From Bacillota bacterium (GTDB lineage Bacteria > Bacillota > Clostridia > Acetivibrionales > DTU013), in assembly GCA_023409735.1 (NCBI GenBank), contig JAEYRB010000063.1:146847-210846 (forward strand): a DNA stretch of 64,000 nucleotides, read 5' to 3'. A program made the position numbers and the translations under genes. The notes below the pieces were generated by a model. That model was not told the DNA's origin, searched no databases, and saw only the letters and a list, made by a program, of their open reading frames with translations. Numbering within the stretch: the first letter of the stretch is position 1; every line of letters begins with the position of its first letter. Positions 34,310 to 42,907 of the stretch are shown piece by piece.

Positions 34310-35712
34310 AATTATACAGGAATGCTATTATTCTTGTAGTAGTAGTTGTGCTGCTAGTAGGGGCTTACTTTTTAATCAGCAACCGCAAGACTACTGATGA
34401 TGGATTAGGTAATCAGGCCGGTAATACAGTTAAATTGGCTGATTTTACATCAGATAAGATAGAATCAGTGACGCTGGAAAATTCCGATGGGACGTTTGTT
34501 ATAGTTAAGAAGGATAATGAATGGACGCTTTCAACGCCTACTGACATAAAAGCGGATCCTACTGTGCTCAGCAGCATAGTAATTAATTCCTCAAGCATGG
34601 TCGTCGATAAGCTGATCGAAGAGGATGCAAAGGATCTGTCTATATACGGGCTTGATAAACCTACGGTTGTTGTTACAATAAAGCCTATAGGCGGTGACAA
34701 TGTTGTTATAGATCTTGGAAACAAGACACCCACAAGCAGCGGATATTATGTAAAGCTGCACAATGAAAACAAAGTATATATATTAGGCTCATATACAGGT
34801 GATAAGCTTTACACTGATAGGAACGGTTTAAGGTCGACTTCACTGTATACAATAACAGCTGATAAGATTAACAAGTTCAATTTCGAAAGAAATGGACAGA
34901 ATGTTTTCGCAGCCGAGCTGGATAATGCGAGCGCTACATGGAATATGCTCGAGCCTATAAAGGGAAGTGTTAATTCAACTGCTATAGCCCCTATGCTTGA
35001 AGCATTTACCGGAGTGACTGTAAAAGAATTTGTGGACAGTAACACGAATAATTTGTCAGCCTATGGGCTCGATAAGCCTGCATATACTATAGACTTTACC
35101 ACAACTGACTCAGGTTCGTACAAAATAAGCCTGGGTAAGGAAAAAACCAAGGGAAGTGAAATGTATGCACTGGTCAGTGGCTATGACGAAGTATTTGTCA
35201 TTGACAGTACGGCCTTTACCTTCCTGGATAAGCCTATCGAGGAAATAGCTGATGTATTTGCGTATATTGTCAACATTAAGGATGTTACGGCAATTGATCT
35301 TACAATGGACGGCAAGACCACAAATATGAAGCTCGATTGTTATGTTGACGCTGAGGGCAAGACCGATGCAGATAAGGATAAATTTACTGTAAACGGCATA
35401 GATGCAACCGGTAAGAATGAGAATGATAAGCAGCCCTTCAGAAACTTCTATCAGGCACTTGTAGGTGTTGCACTGGACGAGGTTGATGCGGATGCACAGC
35501 CGGTATTAAGTAATCCTGAAATAACGATCAATTATACACTCAAGACAGGCTCCATGAAGGTTGAATACGTATCTAAGGATGACAAATACTATTATGTCTT
35601 CAGAAATGGCGAGTACGCAGGCATACTAACAAAGAAGAACAAGGTGGACTTTGGTGTACAAGGACTGAGAAATGAATTTAATACGATGATGGAATTTATC
35701 GGAGCAAAGTAG
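34306..35712 (+). CDS. DUF4340 domain protein (extracytoplasmic partner of the Gld-type exporter)
   Basis: The 468-residue product has an N-terminal anchor (IILVVVVVLLVGAYFLI). Two or more similar halves follow, each with KIESVTLENSDGTFVIVKKD / W-L and LSIYGLDKPTVVVTI (compare LSAYGLDKPAYTIDF near 250). These YGLD-KP elements are the recurring feature of DUF4340 proteins. Such genes regularly follow gldA-gldF-gldG sets; the cargo of these systems in non-gliding bacteria is unknown. It is the last gene, followed by a long hairpin. Confidence 0.85.
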   Translation: MKLYRNAIILVVVVVLLVGAYFLISNRKTTDDGLGNQAGNTVKLADFTSDKIESVTLENSDGTFVIVKKDNEWTLSTPTDIKADPTVLSSIVINSSSMVVDKLIEEDAKDLSIYGLDKPTVVVTIKPIGGDNVVIDLGNKTPTSSGYYVKLHNENKVYILGSYTGDKLYTDRNGLRSTSLYTITADKINKFNFERNGQNVFAAELDNASATWNMLEPIKGSVNSTAIAPMLEAFTGVTVKEFVDSNTNNLSAYGLDKPAYTIDFTTTDSGSYKISLGKEKTKGSEMYALVSGYDEVFVIDSTAFTFLDKPIEEIADVFAYIVNIKDVTAIDLTMDGKTTNMKLDCYVDAEGKTDADKDKFTVNGIDATGKNENDKQPFRNFYQALVGVALDEVDADAQPVLSNPEITINYTLKTGSMKVEYVSKDDKYYYVFRNGEYAGILTKKNKVDFGVQGLRNEFNTMMEFIGAK

Positions 35713-35742
35713 TTATATACGCACTAACATTTGAGTAATCAT

Positions 35743-35796
35743 AAAAACAGCTTCAACATAGAATTAAACATACTATTCTATGTTGGGGCTGTTTTT
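35743..35796 (+). terminator. Long hairpin: terminator of the ABC operon and 5' element of the next gene
   Basis: AAACAGC-TTC-AACATAGAAT pairs with ATTCTATGTT-GGG-GCTGTTT, followed by TT and then directly by the ATG at 35797. The GGGG in the right arm is the only purine-rich ribosome-site candidate for the following gene. Confidence 0.8.
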
Positions 35797-36873
35797 ATGT
35801 CAGAAGAAGTAAAGAACATTATTAAAGTAGCATGTATTTATGCTACAACTATTATAGGGGCCGGTTTTGCATCCGGACAGGAGATCATGCAGTTCTTTAC
35901 AGTGTACAAAGCAGGGGGCTTTTATGGTATCCTTCTGGCCGGTCTGCTGTTTTCGGTTATTGGATGTATTGTATTGGAAAGGGTCTACAGAGAACGTATA
36001 AGAAACTACGAGGAATTCCTCTTTCCGACCTTCGGCTGGTTTTGTGGGTGGATACTTGAGATAGCTGTAACTATATTTATGCTATGCCTTTTTTGTGTCA
36101 TGATTGCCGGCATGGGGAACATTATGTCAGAAAAAATAGGTATTCCCTTCAGATATTCCGCCCTTATTATGGGAGTTATCTGTATGATAGCAATACTGAC
36201 CAATATAAAGGGTATTGTTACCTTAAGCACCTTTGTGACTCCTATTCTCGTAACAGGTATAATATTAGCCGGACTCTGCATAATTATTTTCGGGAACAGA
36301 GAAGTTGCGGGAATATTTAATGTGATTAACCGCCTTAATGGTTCGTGGCTTTTTTCCTCGCTGCTCTATGTAAGCTATAATAGTATACTTGCTATAGCTG
36401 TTATGTGCAGTCTTCTGCCATATATAAAGACTGTAAAGACAGCACGAATAGGAGGGATCCTTGGAGGCGTCATCCTCTGTGGCGCTGCATTTATTATTAA
36501 TATGGCATTGAACCTTTTCTACCCTGCCATCATTGATAAGGAGCTCCCAATTCTAGCAATTCTTAAGGACTTTAATGCTCCTGCAGGAAACCTTTATGCA
36601 ATAGTGCTATGGCTTGCAATGTTTGTGTCGGCAGTTACGGCCGGCTTTTGCTTTACCGAAAGGCTGAGCAGTACAATTAAGATCGGGAAAAAGGCTATAA
36701 CAACAGTTCTGTGTGCCGCAGCAGTTCCACTGTCAACATGGGGCTTTTCAAAGCTTATTGCTGTGATATACCCAATCTTTGGTTATCTTGGACTATTTAT
36801 GAATCTGGTAATTTTGGCACAAAGCCTTTTACTTATAGGAAAAGGAATTGCTAGACGTTATGGCGGAAAATAG
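35797..36873 (+). CDS. YkvI-family membrane protein (LeuT-fold transporter)
   Basis: The 358-residue product has about ten hydrophobic helices. It begins IIKVACIYATTIIGAGFASGQEIMQFF (parts: ATTIIGAGFASGQE), the broken-helix Gly-rich signature of the YkvI/APC-LeuT-fold group also seen in branched-chain carriers. SYNSILAIAVMCSLLP resembles helix 6. The substrate is unknown. ATG 35797 is favoured because the upstream in-frame extension runs through a terminator stem. The ribosome site (GGGG) is weak and lies in that stem, so expression may depend on RNA folding. Confidence 0.8.
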   Translation: MSEEVKNIIKVACIYATTIIGAGFASGQEIMQFFTVYKAGGFYGILLAGLLFSVIGCIVLERVYRERIRNYEEFLFPTFGWFCGWILEIAVTIFMLCLFCVMIAGMGNIMSEKIGIPFRYSALIMGVICMIAILTNIKGIVTLSTFVTPILVTGIILAGLCIIIFGNREVAGIFNVINRLNGSWLFSSLLYVSYNSILAIAVMCSLLPYIKTVKTARIGGILGGVILCGAAFIINMALNLFYPAIIDKELPILAILKDFNAPAGNLYAIVLWLAMFVSAVTAGFCFTERLSSTIKIGKKAITTVLCAAAVPLSTWGFSKLIAVIYPIFGYLGLFMNLVILAQSLLLIGKGIARRYGGK

Positions 36874-36935
36874 TTTTATATGCTAATATGAAATAGAACT
36901 TACAAAAGATATGCTCTAGAGGTGGATTTTTTAAA

Positions 36936-38093
36936 ATGCATGATAAAGATAGATCACTGATTCCAGGTGGCATTGGTACAGTCATCACAGCCATACTGTT
37001 GTCGATATGTGTCATTTTGTTTGCATATTATACATACGAAAAAAGCCTTAACCATTCATTGACGCCCAAAAGCTTTTTTGAGCAGCTGCGTGCGCCGGAG
37101 AGTGAGGAGGTAAAAGAAGCCCAGGTATTATACAGCTTTGATTATGACTTCAAAGAAAAACCGGTATTTACGGTTTACAAGGATTATATTGTGAAATGCA
37201 GCAGCAGTGGTATATGGTTTCTTGACAAAACAGGAGAAGTTGTGTGGTCAGAGAGCATATCCTACTTTAACCCTATTGTAAAGACAAATGGCAATTATCT
37301 TCTTGTTTTTGATACGGGATCATTAAGTGTCTGCGTTATAAAAGACAAAGCGGTAATATGGAGGGAGAAGCTTGATGAGGAGATCATCAATGCAGATATA
37401 AGTAAAGACGGCTCTGTTACTATAATAACAGAATCAAAAAGGGACAATAATGAAGTAAGAGTCTTTAACCCGGGCGGTATTGAAATTTTCAGAAAAATTA
37501 TTGCAAATGAATTTGCAGTTTCGGCAGGTATTTCGCCCTCATCGGATTTATTGGCAGTATCTCTTTTAACAGCGGAAGCATCAGAAGTGCATACAAATTT
37601 CAAGTTTTACGATATGAAAGGAAATGATCTATCGAGTCTTTCATTCCAGGAACCCTCTGAGATATTACCAGTATTCTGCTTTAATAATGATAAAAGCCTC
37701 TTTGCGTTTGGGGACAGTGTTCTTGCCTATATTGACAGGACAGAAAAAATTTCGTGGAAAAAGCAGTTTACAAGAATAATGGGGGCAAGCTCTTCAGGAG
37801 ATAAAAGAATTGCAGTTGCCGTAAAGGAGCCCAAAGGGAATAGGTTGATTCTGTATGATACCAATGGGAAGGAAGTTAGCTTCTGTGCACTCCAGTCGGA
37901 ACCGGATGCCATTTGCTCGGTAAAGGGTATGATTGCTGTAAATGCGCAGGATACAGTATATTTTTATAATGGGGAATGTAAAAACATAGCTCAGTATTCA
38001 GACAATACGCTTATACAAAAGGTATTTCTTTTATCAAGGCATCAGGCCGTTATTATTACAAGTGATAACATTTTAGTCCTTAATATTGATTAA
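36936..38093 (+). CDS. Membrane-anchored beta-propeller protein (DUF5711-like)
   Basis: The 385-residue product has one N-terminal helix (VITAILLSICVILFAYYTY) and then an extracytoplasmic domain of repeating four-stranded blades. Examples are GIWFLDKTGEVVWSESIS, SVCVIKDKAVIWREKL, EVRVFNPGGIEIFRKI and NRLILYDTNGKEV. The pattern is WD40/PQQ-like, with no catalytic residues. Clostridial proteins of this shape next to cvpA are annotated DUF5711; I assign this by memory and layout. ATG 36936 follows GAGGTGG. It is probably co-transcribed with the cvpA-like gene 45 bases downstream. Confidence 0.75.
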   Translation: MHDKDRSLIPGGIGTVITAILLSICVILFAYYTYEKSLNHSLTPKSFFEQLRAPESEEVKEAQVLYSFDYDFKEKPVFTVYKDYIVKCSSSGIWFLDKTGEVVWSESISYFNPIVKTNGNYLLVFDTGSLSVCVIKDKAVIWREKLDEEIINADISKDGSVTIITESKRDNNEVRVFNPGGIEIFRKIIANEFAVSAGISPSSDLLAVSLLTAEASEVHTNFKFYDMKGNDLSSLSFQEPSEILPVFCFNNDKSLFAFGDSVLAYIDRTEKISWKKQFTRIMGASSSGDKRIAVAVKEPKGNRLILYDTNGKEVSFCALQSEPDAICSVKGMIAVNAQDTVYFYNGECKNIAQYSDNTLIQKVFLLSRHQAVIITSDNILVLNID

Positions 38094-38138
38094 GAATGAA
38101 TTATACAGCCGGATAATAGCCGGTGGAAGGGGGGGCTT

Positions 38139-38831
38139 ATGAACTGGAGTGACATTCTTGTTATTGTGCTCATAGCCGTATTTGCACTGATAGGTCTTAA
38201 AAAGGGATTAGCTATGTCTGTTTTTAGATTTGCAACTTCCTTTGTGTGCCTATTTGCATCTATAAAGCTTTATCCGGTATTGGCCAATATACTTGAGAAG
38301 ACTGTTATATTTGATTCTATCCGAAGCTCAATTGCAAAAAACCTGATAGCCGGCCGGGAGGTATCTGTGTCTACGGGCGCAGCTGTATCGGGAGCGGCAG
38401 GTACGCAGACAATATTGGACTCGCTGAAGATCCCGAATTTTTTCAGGCAGACTATCCAAACAAAGCTAGTAACAGAATCAGGACTCAATAATCTTCAGAA
38501 CATCGCAGATGCGGTCGGCGGAGAGCTCGCAAAAATAGTCATATCGCTGATAAGCCTTGTAGTAATATACTTAGTAATAAGAATTGTAGTAATGATGATA
38601 GGCCTTTTGCTTAAGCTTGTGACAATGCTGCCGGTAATAAAGCAGGCTGACCGGCTTGGAGGGTTTATTGCCGGAATACTTCAGGGCATGCTTATTATCT
38701 ATATATTATGCGCTTTGCTCATGATGTTTAATGCAAATCCAACGTTTGCTCCGATTTTCGGGGGAATTGACAATTCTTTATTTGCCAAACACTTTTATGA
38801 GAACAATTTTATACTGAATTGGATGTTTTAG
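38139..38831 (+). CDS. CvpA family membrane protein
   Basis: The 230-residue product opens NWSDILVIVLIAVFALIGLKKGLAMSVFR, the CvpA signature (helix 1 followed by GxxKG). Further helices lie near 25-42, 130-152 and 170-195. The GGEL...ISLISLVVIYLVIRIVVMMIG region fits. CvpA proteins relate to colicin V production in E. coli and to envelope or septum integrity elsewhere; the role here is unknown. The ATG at 38139 has AAGGGGGGG. Confidence 0.85.
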   Translation: MNWSDILVIVLIAVFALIGLKKGLAMSVFRFATSFVCLFASIKLYPVLANILEKTVIFDSIRSSIAKNLIAGREVSVSTGAAVSGAAGTQTILDSLKIPNFFRQTIQTKLVTESGLNNLQNIADAVGGELAKIVISLISLVVIYLVIRIVVMMIGLLLKLVTMLPVIKQADRLGGFIAGILQGMLIIYILCALLMMFNANPTFAPIFGGIDNSLFAKHFYENNFILNWMF

Positions 38832-39019
38832 TATACTTAACGAATCTGAATTATTGGTATAGCTAAAATTAATGGTTATTACCGAAATTTTGTTAAGGGT
38901 AGACATTTGAACAAATAGCGTAGTAAAATACCGCTAAGAAGCAGCTGGGATATGTAAGCAAGCCCGGCTATTTCTATATCGGCCTAAGCAATATGCAAAT
39001 AGAAGGGCATGGTGAAATT
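38832..39019. other. Leader region of ilvD
   Basis: These 188 bases have no gene. No T-box consensus (AGGGTGGNACCGCG) was found, though ilv genes of Firmicutes are often controlled that way. Confidence 0.5.
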
Positions 39020-40678
39020 ATGAAGAGTGATGTTGTAAAAAAAGGTGTAGAAAGGGCTCCGCACAGAGCACTTTTTAAGGCTATGGGATATATTGATGAA
39101 GAAATAGAAAGACCATTGATAGGCGTCGTAAATCCTCAAAATGAAATTGTACCGGGACATATGCATCTCGACAATATAGCTGAGGCAGTTAAGGCTGGCA
39201 TTCGTATGGCAGGCGGCACGCCTGTCGAGTTTGGAGCTATAGGAATATGCGACGGTATTTCTATGGGGCATGAGGGTATGAAATATTCACTCGCTTCCAG
39301 GGAGCTCATAGCAGACTCGTGTGAAGCCATGGCGCTTGCACATGGTTTTGACGGACTGGTTTTCATTCCAAACTGCGACAAGATAGTCCCGGGTATGCTT
39401 ATGGCGGCAGCTAGGGTCAATATACCGTCTATAGTGGTCAGCGGCGGCCCTATGCTGTCAGTAAGGTATAAAGGAAGTCAGCTTGATCTCAACAGCGTAT
39501 TTGAAGCCGTGGGAGCTTACAAAGCGGGGAAGCTGACAGAGGAGGAAGTAATAGAATATGAAGAACGTGCATGTCCGGGATGCGGTTCATGCTCAGGTAT
39601 GTTTACGGCTAATTCCATGAACTGCCTTACAGAAGCTTTAGGGATGGGCTTGCCGGGCAACGGAACGATTCCTGCTGTATACTCTGAAAGGATCAGGCTG
39701 GCAAAGCAAGCCGGAATTAAGGTTTTGGAGCTGGTGAAAAAAGGTGTTAGGCCATGCGATATTATGACAGAAAAGGCATTTGAAAACGCATTAACAGTGG
39801 ATATGGCTCTTGGCTGTTCAACTAATTCAGTACTTCATCTTCCGGCTATTGCCCATGAAGCGGGCATCAAGATCAATCTTGACATAATAAATGAAATCAG
39901 TGGTCGTGTGCCAAATCTTTGCAGACTTGCACCTTCAGGTCCATACCATGTTCAGGATCTTTATGCTGCAGGGGGTGTTCAGGCAGTAATGAAGGAGCTT
40001 TCACTTAAAGGCCTTCTTCATCTTGAACTTACGACAGTAACTGGTGATACCGTTGGAGAGAATGTTAACTATGCAGAGGTAACAGATAGGGATGTTATCA
40101 GAAGTATTGACGATCCATATAGCAGCACAGGAGGAATTGCCGTACTCAGAGGTAATATTGCTTCTGACGGCGCAGTCGTAAAGCGATCTGCGGTATCACC
40201 TGAAATGCTTGTTCATAAAGGCCCTGCACGTGTATTTGATTCCGAAGAGGCTGCTATTGCAAAAATATACGAAGGTGGGATCAGGAAGGGTGATGTTGTG
40301 ATCATTCGATATGAAGGACCTAAGGGAGGACCGGGTATGAGGGAAATGCTGGGTCCCACGTCTGCTATTGCAGGAATGGGTCTGGACAAGGATGTGGCGC
40401 TCATTACTGATGGAAGATTTTCAGGTGCGTCAAGAGGAGCATCAATAGGACATGTATCTCCCGAGGCGATGGAGGGAGGCATGATTGCTGTTTTGCGTGA
40501 TGGCGACATTATCAGTATAAATATACCTGAGGGAAGGCTTGATGCAGAGGTCCCTGAGGAAGAATTAAAATGCAGGATGGCTGATTGGAAGGCACCTAAG
40601 CCAAAGGTGACAAAAGGTTATCTTGGAAGATATGCCAGAATGGTAACATCAGCCGGCAATGGGGCAGTACTCAGGTAA
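39020..40678 (+). CDS. ilvD: Dihydroxy-acid dehydratase
   Basis: The 552-residue enzyme dehydrates 2,3-dihydroxy-isovalerate and -methylvalerate in valine/isoleucine and coenzyme A synthesis. Seen: KSDVVKKGVERAPHRALF at the start, GICDGISMGHEGMKYSL, and Fe-S cysteines in NCDKIVPGM and CPGCGSCSGMFTANSMNC. GPKGGPGMREML, GRFSGASRG and the GHVSPEA segment follow. ATG 39020 starts at the family's usual MKSD; the ORF can be extended nine codons without a ribosome site. It stands alone, not with other ilv genes, and has its own terminator. Confidence 0.96.
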   Translation: MKSDVVKKGVERAPHRALFKAMGYIDEEIERPLIGVVNPQNEIVPGHMHLDNIAEAVKAGIRMAGGTPVEFGAIGICDGISMGHEGMKYSLASRELIADSCEAMALAHGFDGLVFIPNCDKIVPGMLMAAARVNIPSIVVSGGPMLSVRYKGSQLDLNSVFEAVGAYKAGKLTEEEVIEYEERACPGCGSCSGMFTANSMNCLTEALGMGLPGNGTIPAVYSERIRLAKQAGIKVLELVKKGVRPCDIMTEKAFENALTVDMALGCSTNSVLHLPAIAHEAGIKINLDIINEISGRVPNLCRLAPSGPYHVQDLYAAGGVQAVMKELSLKGLLHLELTTVTGDTVGENVNYAEVTDRDVIRSIDDPYSSTGGIAVLRGNIASDGAVVKRSAVSPEMLVHKGPARVFDSEEAAIAKIYEGGIRKGDVVIIRYEGPKGGPGMREMLGPTSAIAGMGLDKDVALITDGRFSGASRGASIGHVSPEAMEGGMIAVLRDGDIISINIPEGRLDAEVPEEELKCRMADWKAPKPKVTKGYLGRYARMVTSAGNGAVLR

Positions 40679-40706
40679 AACGGATACAAGGAATGTTAAG
40701 AACATA

Positions 40707-40732
40707 AAAAAGGCGGGTATTATCCGCCTTTT
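40707..40732 (+). terminator. Bidirectional terminator between ilvD and the hemerythrin gene
   Basis: AAGGCGG pairs with CCGCCTT, flanked by A-run and T-run on either side, so it can serve both convergent genes. It overlaps the end of the leftward hemerythrin gene. Confidence 0.8.
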
Positions 40733-41127
40733 AAAAAACATTCCCTATATGCCATATCAGAGCCTAATATATGTCCCGTAATCCAGTCCGTAACAAAGTC
40801 AACCAACTGGAGGAAGGTTTCTCCCTGACTGCCGTCAAGGTCTTTTGTATTGATTCTTTTCAGTTTTTTAATAAAGAAGTCATGTTCAATTTTGTGAGCA
40901 AACGCATCTTGATAATTATATTGTTCAAAAAGCTTTTCTTCGTATCCAAAATGATACTGTGTATAATCAATAAGCTCTTGGAGGATGGACATTAACTCGT
41001 CATAATGGTCATAATCATCATTGAGTGATGCTGTATCATATATTCTTGCTCCGATCTCAAAGAGCTTGCGGTGCTGGTTATCAATTTCCTCGATACCGCT
41101 TGTAAACTTATCCTGCCATTTAAACAT
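40720..41127 (-). CDS. Bacteriohemerythrin (oxygen-binding diiron protein)
   Basis: The 135-residue single-domain hemerythrin has all seven iron ligands in place: His19 (DNQHRKLF), His59 and Glu63 (HFGYEEKLF), His78 and His82 (HKIEHDFF), His119 and Asp124 (GHILGSDMAY). The MFKWQDKFTSGIEEID start is typical. In anaerobes it likely binds or scavenges O2 or delivers it to oxidases. It is monocistronic and leftward. A 20-base perfect palindrome lies about 95 bases upstream of its start (41223-41242), which could control it. Confidence 0.95.
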   Translation of the reverse strand: MFKWQDKFTSGIEEIDNQHRKLFEIGARIYDTASLNDDYDHYDELMSILQELIDYTQYHFGYEEKLFEQYNYQDAFAHKIEHDFFIKKLKRINTKDLDGSQGETFLQLVDFVTDWITGHILGSDMAYRECFLKGG

Positions 41128-41222
41128 CTGATTACCCCCTGCAAGTTATTTATTGGAATAGAATTTAGTAGCTAATTCCCCATAATTTGCATTGCTGTAA
41201 CAACGATTTTGAAACATATATG

Positions 41223-41242
41223 TAGCATACTATAGTATGCTA
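41223..41242. promoter_or_regulatory. Perfect 20-base palindrome between hemerythrin and DUF202 genes
   Basis: TAGCATACTATAGTATGCTA reads the same on both strands with no spacer. It lies between divergent genes, so one operator could serve both. Confidence 0.55.
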
Positions 41243-41338
41243 TGCTGAAGACATGATATTCTGTAGTTTTTATTCATTGTCTGTGTTAAAATGATTGCGG
41301 AAATTATACTTATGACTATGCAAAGGGAGAGAATGCAT

Positions 41339-41635
41339 ATGGATTTATCACATTATACTCAAGATCAGATGATCCTAAGAGACTATCTTGCATTGGAACG
41401 TACTGTGTTGGCTAGCGAAAGGACGTTGTTGGCATACATTAGAACAGCAATAGGCACTTTTGCTTCAGGGGTAGGAATGCTTAAGCTTATAGAATCCACA
41501 GTGTTCACTGTTATTGGATATATATTTATAGTTATATCACCTTTAGCCATAATTATAGGAATTATTAATTATTTAAGTGTGAGAAGGCTATTGAAGATAA
41601 AAAAATCTTCTAACAATGATCTGTCAGATTATTAA
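41339..41635 (+). CDS. DUF202 (YidH-like) membrane protein
   Basis: The 98-residue product has the DUF202 pattern LRDYLALERTVLASERTLLAYIRTAIGTFASGVG (parts: LALERTVLASERTLLAYIRT) and three helices in all. A basic tail (RRLLKIKKSS) follows. Function is unknown. ATG 41339 is chosen because GGGAGAG lies about nine bases upstream; ATG 41333 would be too close. It is divergent from the hemerythrin gene. Confidence 0.85.
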   Translation: MDLSHYTQDQMILRDYLALERTVLASERTLLAYIRTAIGTFASGVGMLKLIESTVFTVIGYIFIVISPLAIIIGIINYLSVRRLLKIKKSSNNDLSDY

Positions 41636-41693
41636 GCAGAACTGAAGAATGTGTATATATGCCACAGATAATGTGGCGATATAAATATTTACC

Positions 41694-41722
41694 TTGACTT
41701 TCGAAATGTTTTATGTTAGATT
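41694..41722 (+). promoter_or_regulatory. Probable promoter of rpmG-secE-nusG
   Basis: TTGACT (41694-41699) and TAGATT (41717-41722) are 17 bases apart. A small stem GCCACA-GATAA-TGTGGC (41661-41677) lies upstream and may end the DUF202 transcript. Confidence 0.5.
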
Positions 41723-41842
41723 TATTATTGCTCCGTCTTGGAGGCCTTTTTTTTGTGCTATAAATTATCGGTACTGAAGGACAGGCACCCGGATGAATAA
41801 GCAGATCACCCTATTTTACGACAGGTGCTGGAGGTGTTTTAA

Positions 41843-41992
41843 ATGAGAGTTAAAATAGTAATGGCCTGCACAGATTGTAAGCAGAGAAATTACAATACCA
41901 AAAAGAACAAGAAGAACGATCCTGACAGAATTGAAATGAAAAAGTACTGTAAGTTCTGCCATAAGCACACGGTACACAAAGAAACTAAATAA
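41843..41992 (+). CDS. rpmG: 50S ribosomal protein L33, zinc-binding form
   Basis: The 49-residue frame runs from ATG 41843 to TAA 41990-41992, with GAGGTG upstream. It shows the RVKIVMACTDCKQRNY start and KYCKFCHKHTVHKETK end of L33. Both CxxC pairs (Cys9/12, Cys36/39) are present, so it is the zinc-binding C+ paralogue. The place directly before secE-nusG is the standard one. Confidence 0.97.
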   Translation: MRVKIVMACTDCKQRNYNTKKNKKNDPDRIEMKKYCKFCHKHTVHKETK

Positions 41993-42009
41993 GTTGCGGA
42001 GGTGCACAT

Positions 42010-42234
42010 ATGACTGAAAATACACGCACATCCAAGCTGGCAAATGCCAGGAAGAAGGTTGTCAGGTTTTTCAAAGATATCAGAAGTGAGTTGAAGAAGG
42101 TTATCTGGCCTACAAAGAAACAGCTAATAAACAGTACTGTTTCAGTGTTATTGATATGCTTGATAGTCGGCGCTATTATCTGGGTGTCTGATGCTATTCT
42201 TGGGCAGGTTGTTGGATGGACTCTGAACAGATAA
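42010..42234 (+). CDS. secE: Preprotein translocase subunit SecE
   Basis: The 74-residue single-spanning form has an amphipathic RFFKDIRSELKKVIWPTKKQ segment, the family hallmark, and one transmembrane helix (VLLICLIVGAIIWVSDAIL). It clamps SecY in the translocon. ATG 42010 follows GCGGAGGTG. It is 17 bases after rpmG. Confidence 0.97.
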   Translation: MTENTRTSKLANARKKVVRFFKDIRSELKKVIWPTKKQLINSTVSVLLICLIVGAIIWVSDAILGQVVGWTLNR

Positions 42235-42255
42235 ATAAGGAGGACATGAGACCTG

Positions 42256-42789
42256 ATGATTGTAAATGATATGCCGGAAGTGGCCAAATGGTATGTTGTA
42301 CATACTTATTCTGGCTATGAAAACAAAGTAAAGGCGAACTTAGAGAAAATAGTTGAAAACAGGAGCATGCAGGAACATATATTGGACATTGTTGTTCCTA
42401 TGGAGGAGCAGATCGAAATTAAGGATGGCAAGAAAAAAGCTACTTTAAGGAAGGTCTTTCCCGGTTATGTTCTGGTTAAGATGCTCATGACAGATGAATC
42501 CTGGTATGTTGTCAGAAACACAAGAGGAGTAACAGGATTTGTAGGCCCGGGATCAAAGCCTGTTCCGCTTAACGATGAGGAAGTCAAGGCAATGGGTGTT
42601 GAGGAATTTGCGCCTATGCTTGATTATGAGGTTGGCGATAATGTTAGAGTAGCAAGCGGGCCTCTTGAGAATTTCATAGGTATTGTTGAAGAGATCAACA
42701 TGGAAAAGAGAAAGGTAAGGGTAGCCGTTTCAATGTTCGGCAGAGAAACGCCGGTTGAATTGGAACTTACACAGATACAAAAGCTATAA
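42256..42789 (+). CDS. nusG: Transcription termination/antitermination protein NusG
   Basis: The 177-residue product has the NGN domain (AKWYVVHTYSGYENKVKANL, LRKVFPGYVLVKM, RNTRGVTGFVG) and a KOW domain (DNVRVASGPLENFIGIVEEIN). It binds RNA polymerase and modulates pausing. AAGGAGG lies about ten bases before ATG 42256; MPEVAKW (ATG 42271) is an alternative start. It is co-transcribed with secE. Confidence 0.97.
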   Translation: MIVNDMPEVAKWYVVHTYSGYENKVKANLEKIVENRSMQEHILDIVVPMEEQIEIKDGKKKATLRKVFPGYVLVKMLMTDESWYVVRNTRGVTGFVGPGSKPVPLNDEEVKAMGVEEFAPMLDYEVGDNVRVASGPLENFIGIVEEINMEKRKVRVAVSMFGRETPVELELTQIQKL

Positions 42790-42812
42790 TGAGACTTTAA
42801 ATTTGATAGCAG

Positions 42813-42830
42813 ACAGACCAAAAGGTCTGT
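42813..42830 (+). terminator. Hairpin after nusG
   Basis: ACAGACC-AAAA-GGTCTGT is followed by TTCTAT, a weak tract. It is probably a partial terminator or processing stem before rplK. Confidence 0.55.
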
Positions 42831-42907
42831 TTCTATATAATGCGAAAATTGGCACAATAATAATACAGACTGTTTTCGCAAAAAAAATTGGGAGGTGGAC
42901 ATAGGCC

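Noticed and set aside
38832..39019. T-box or BCAA leader before ilvD
   Set aside because: No conserved core or terminator/antiterminator pair was seen in the 188 bases.
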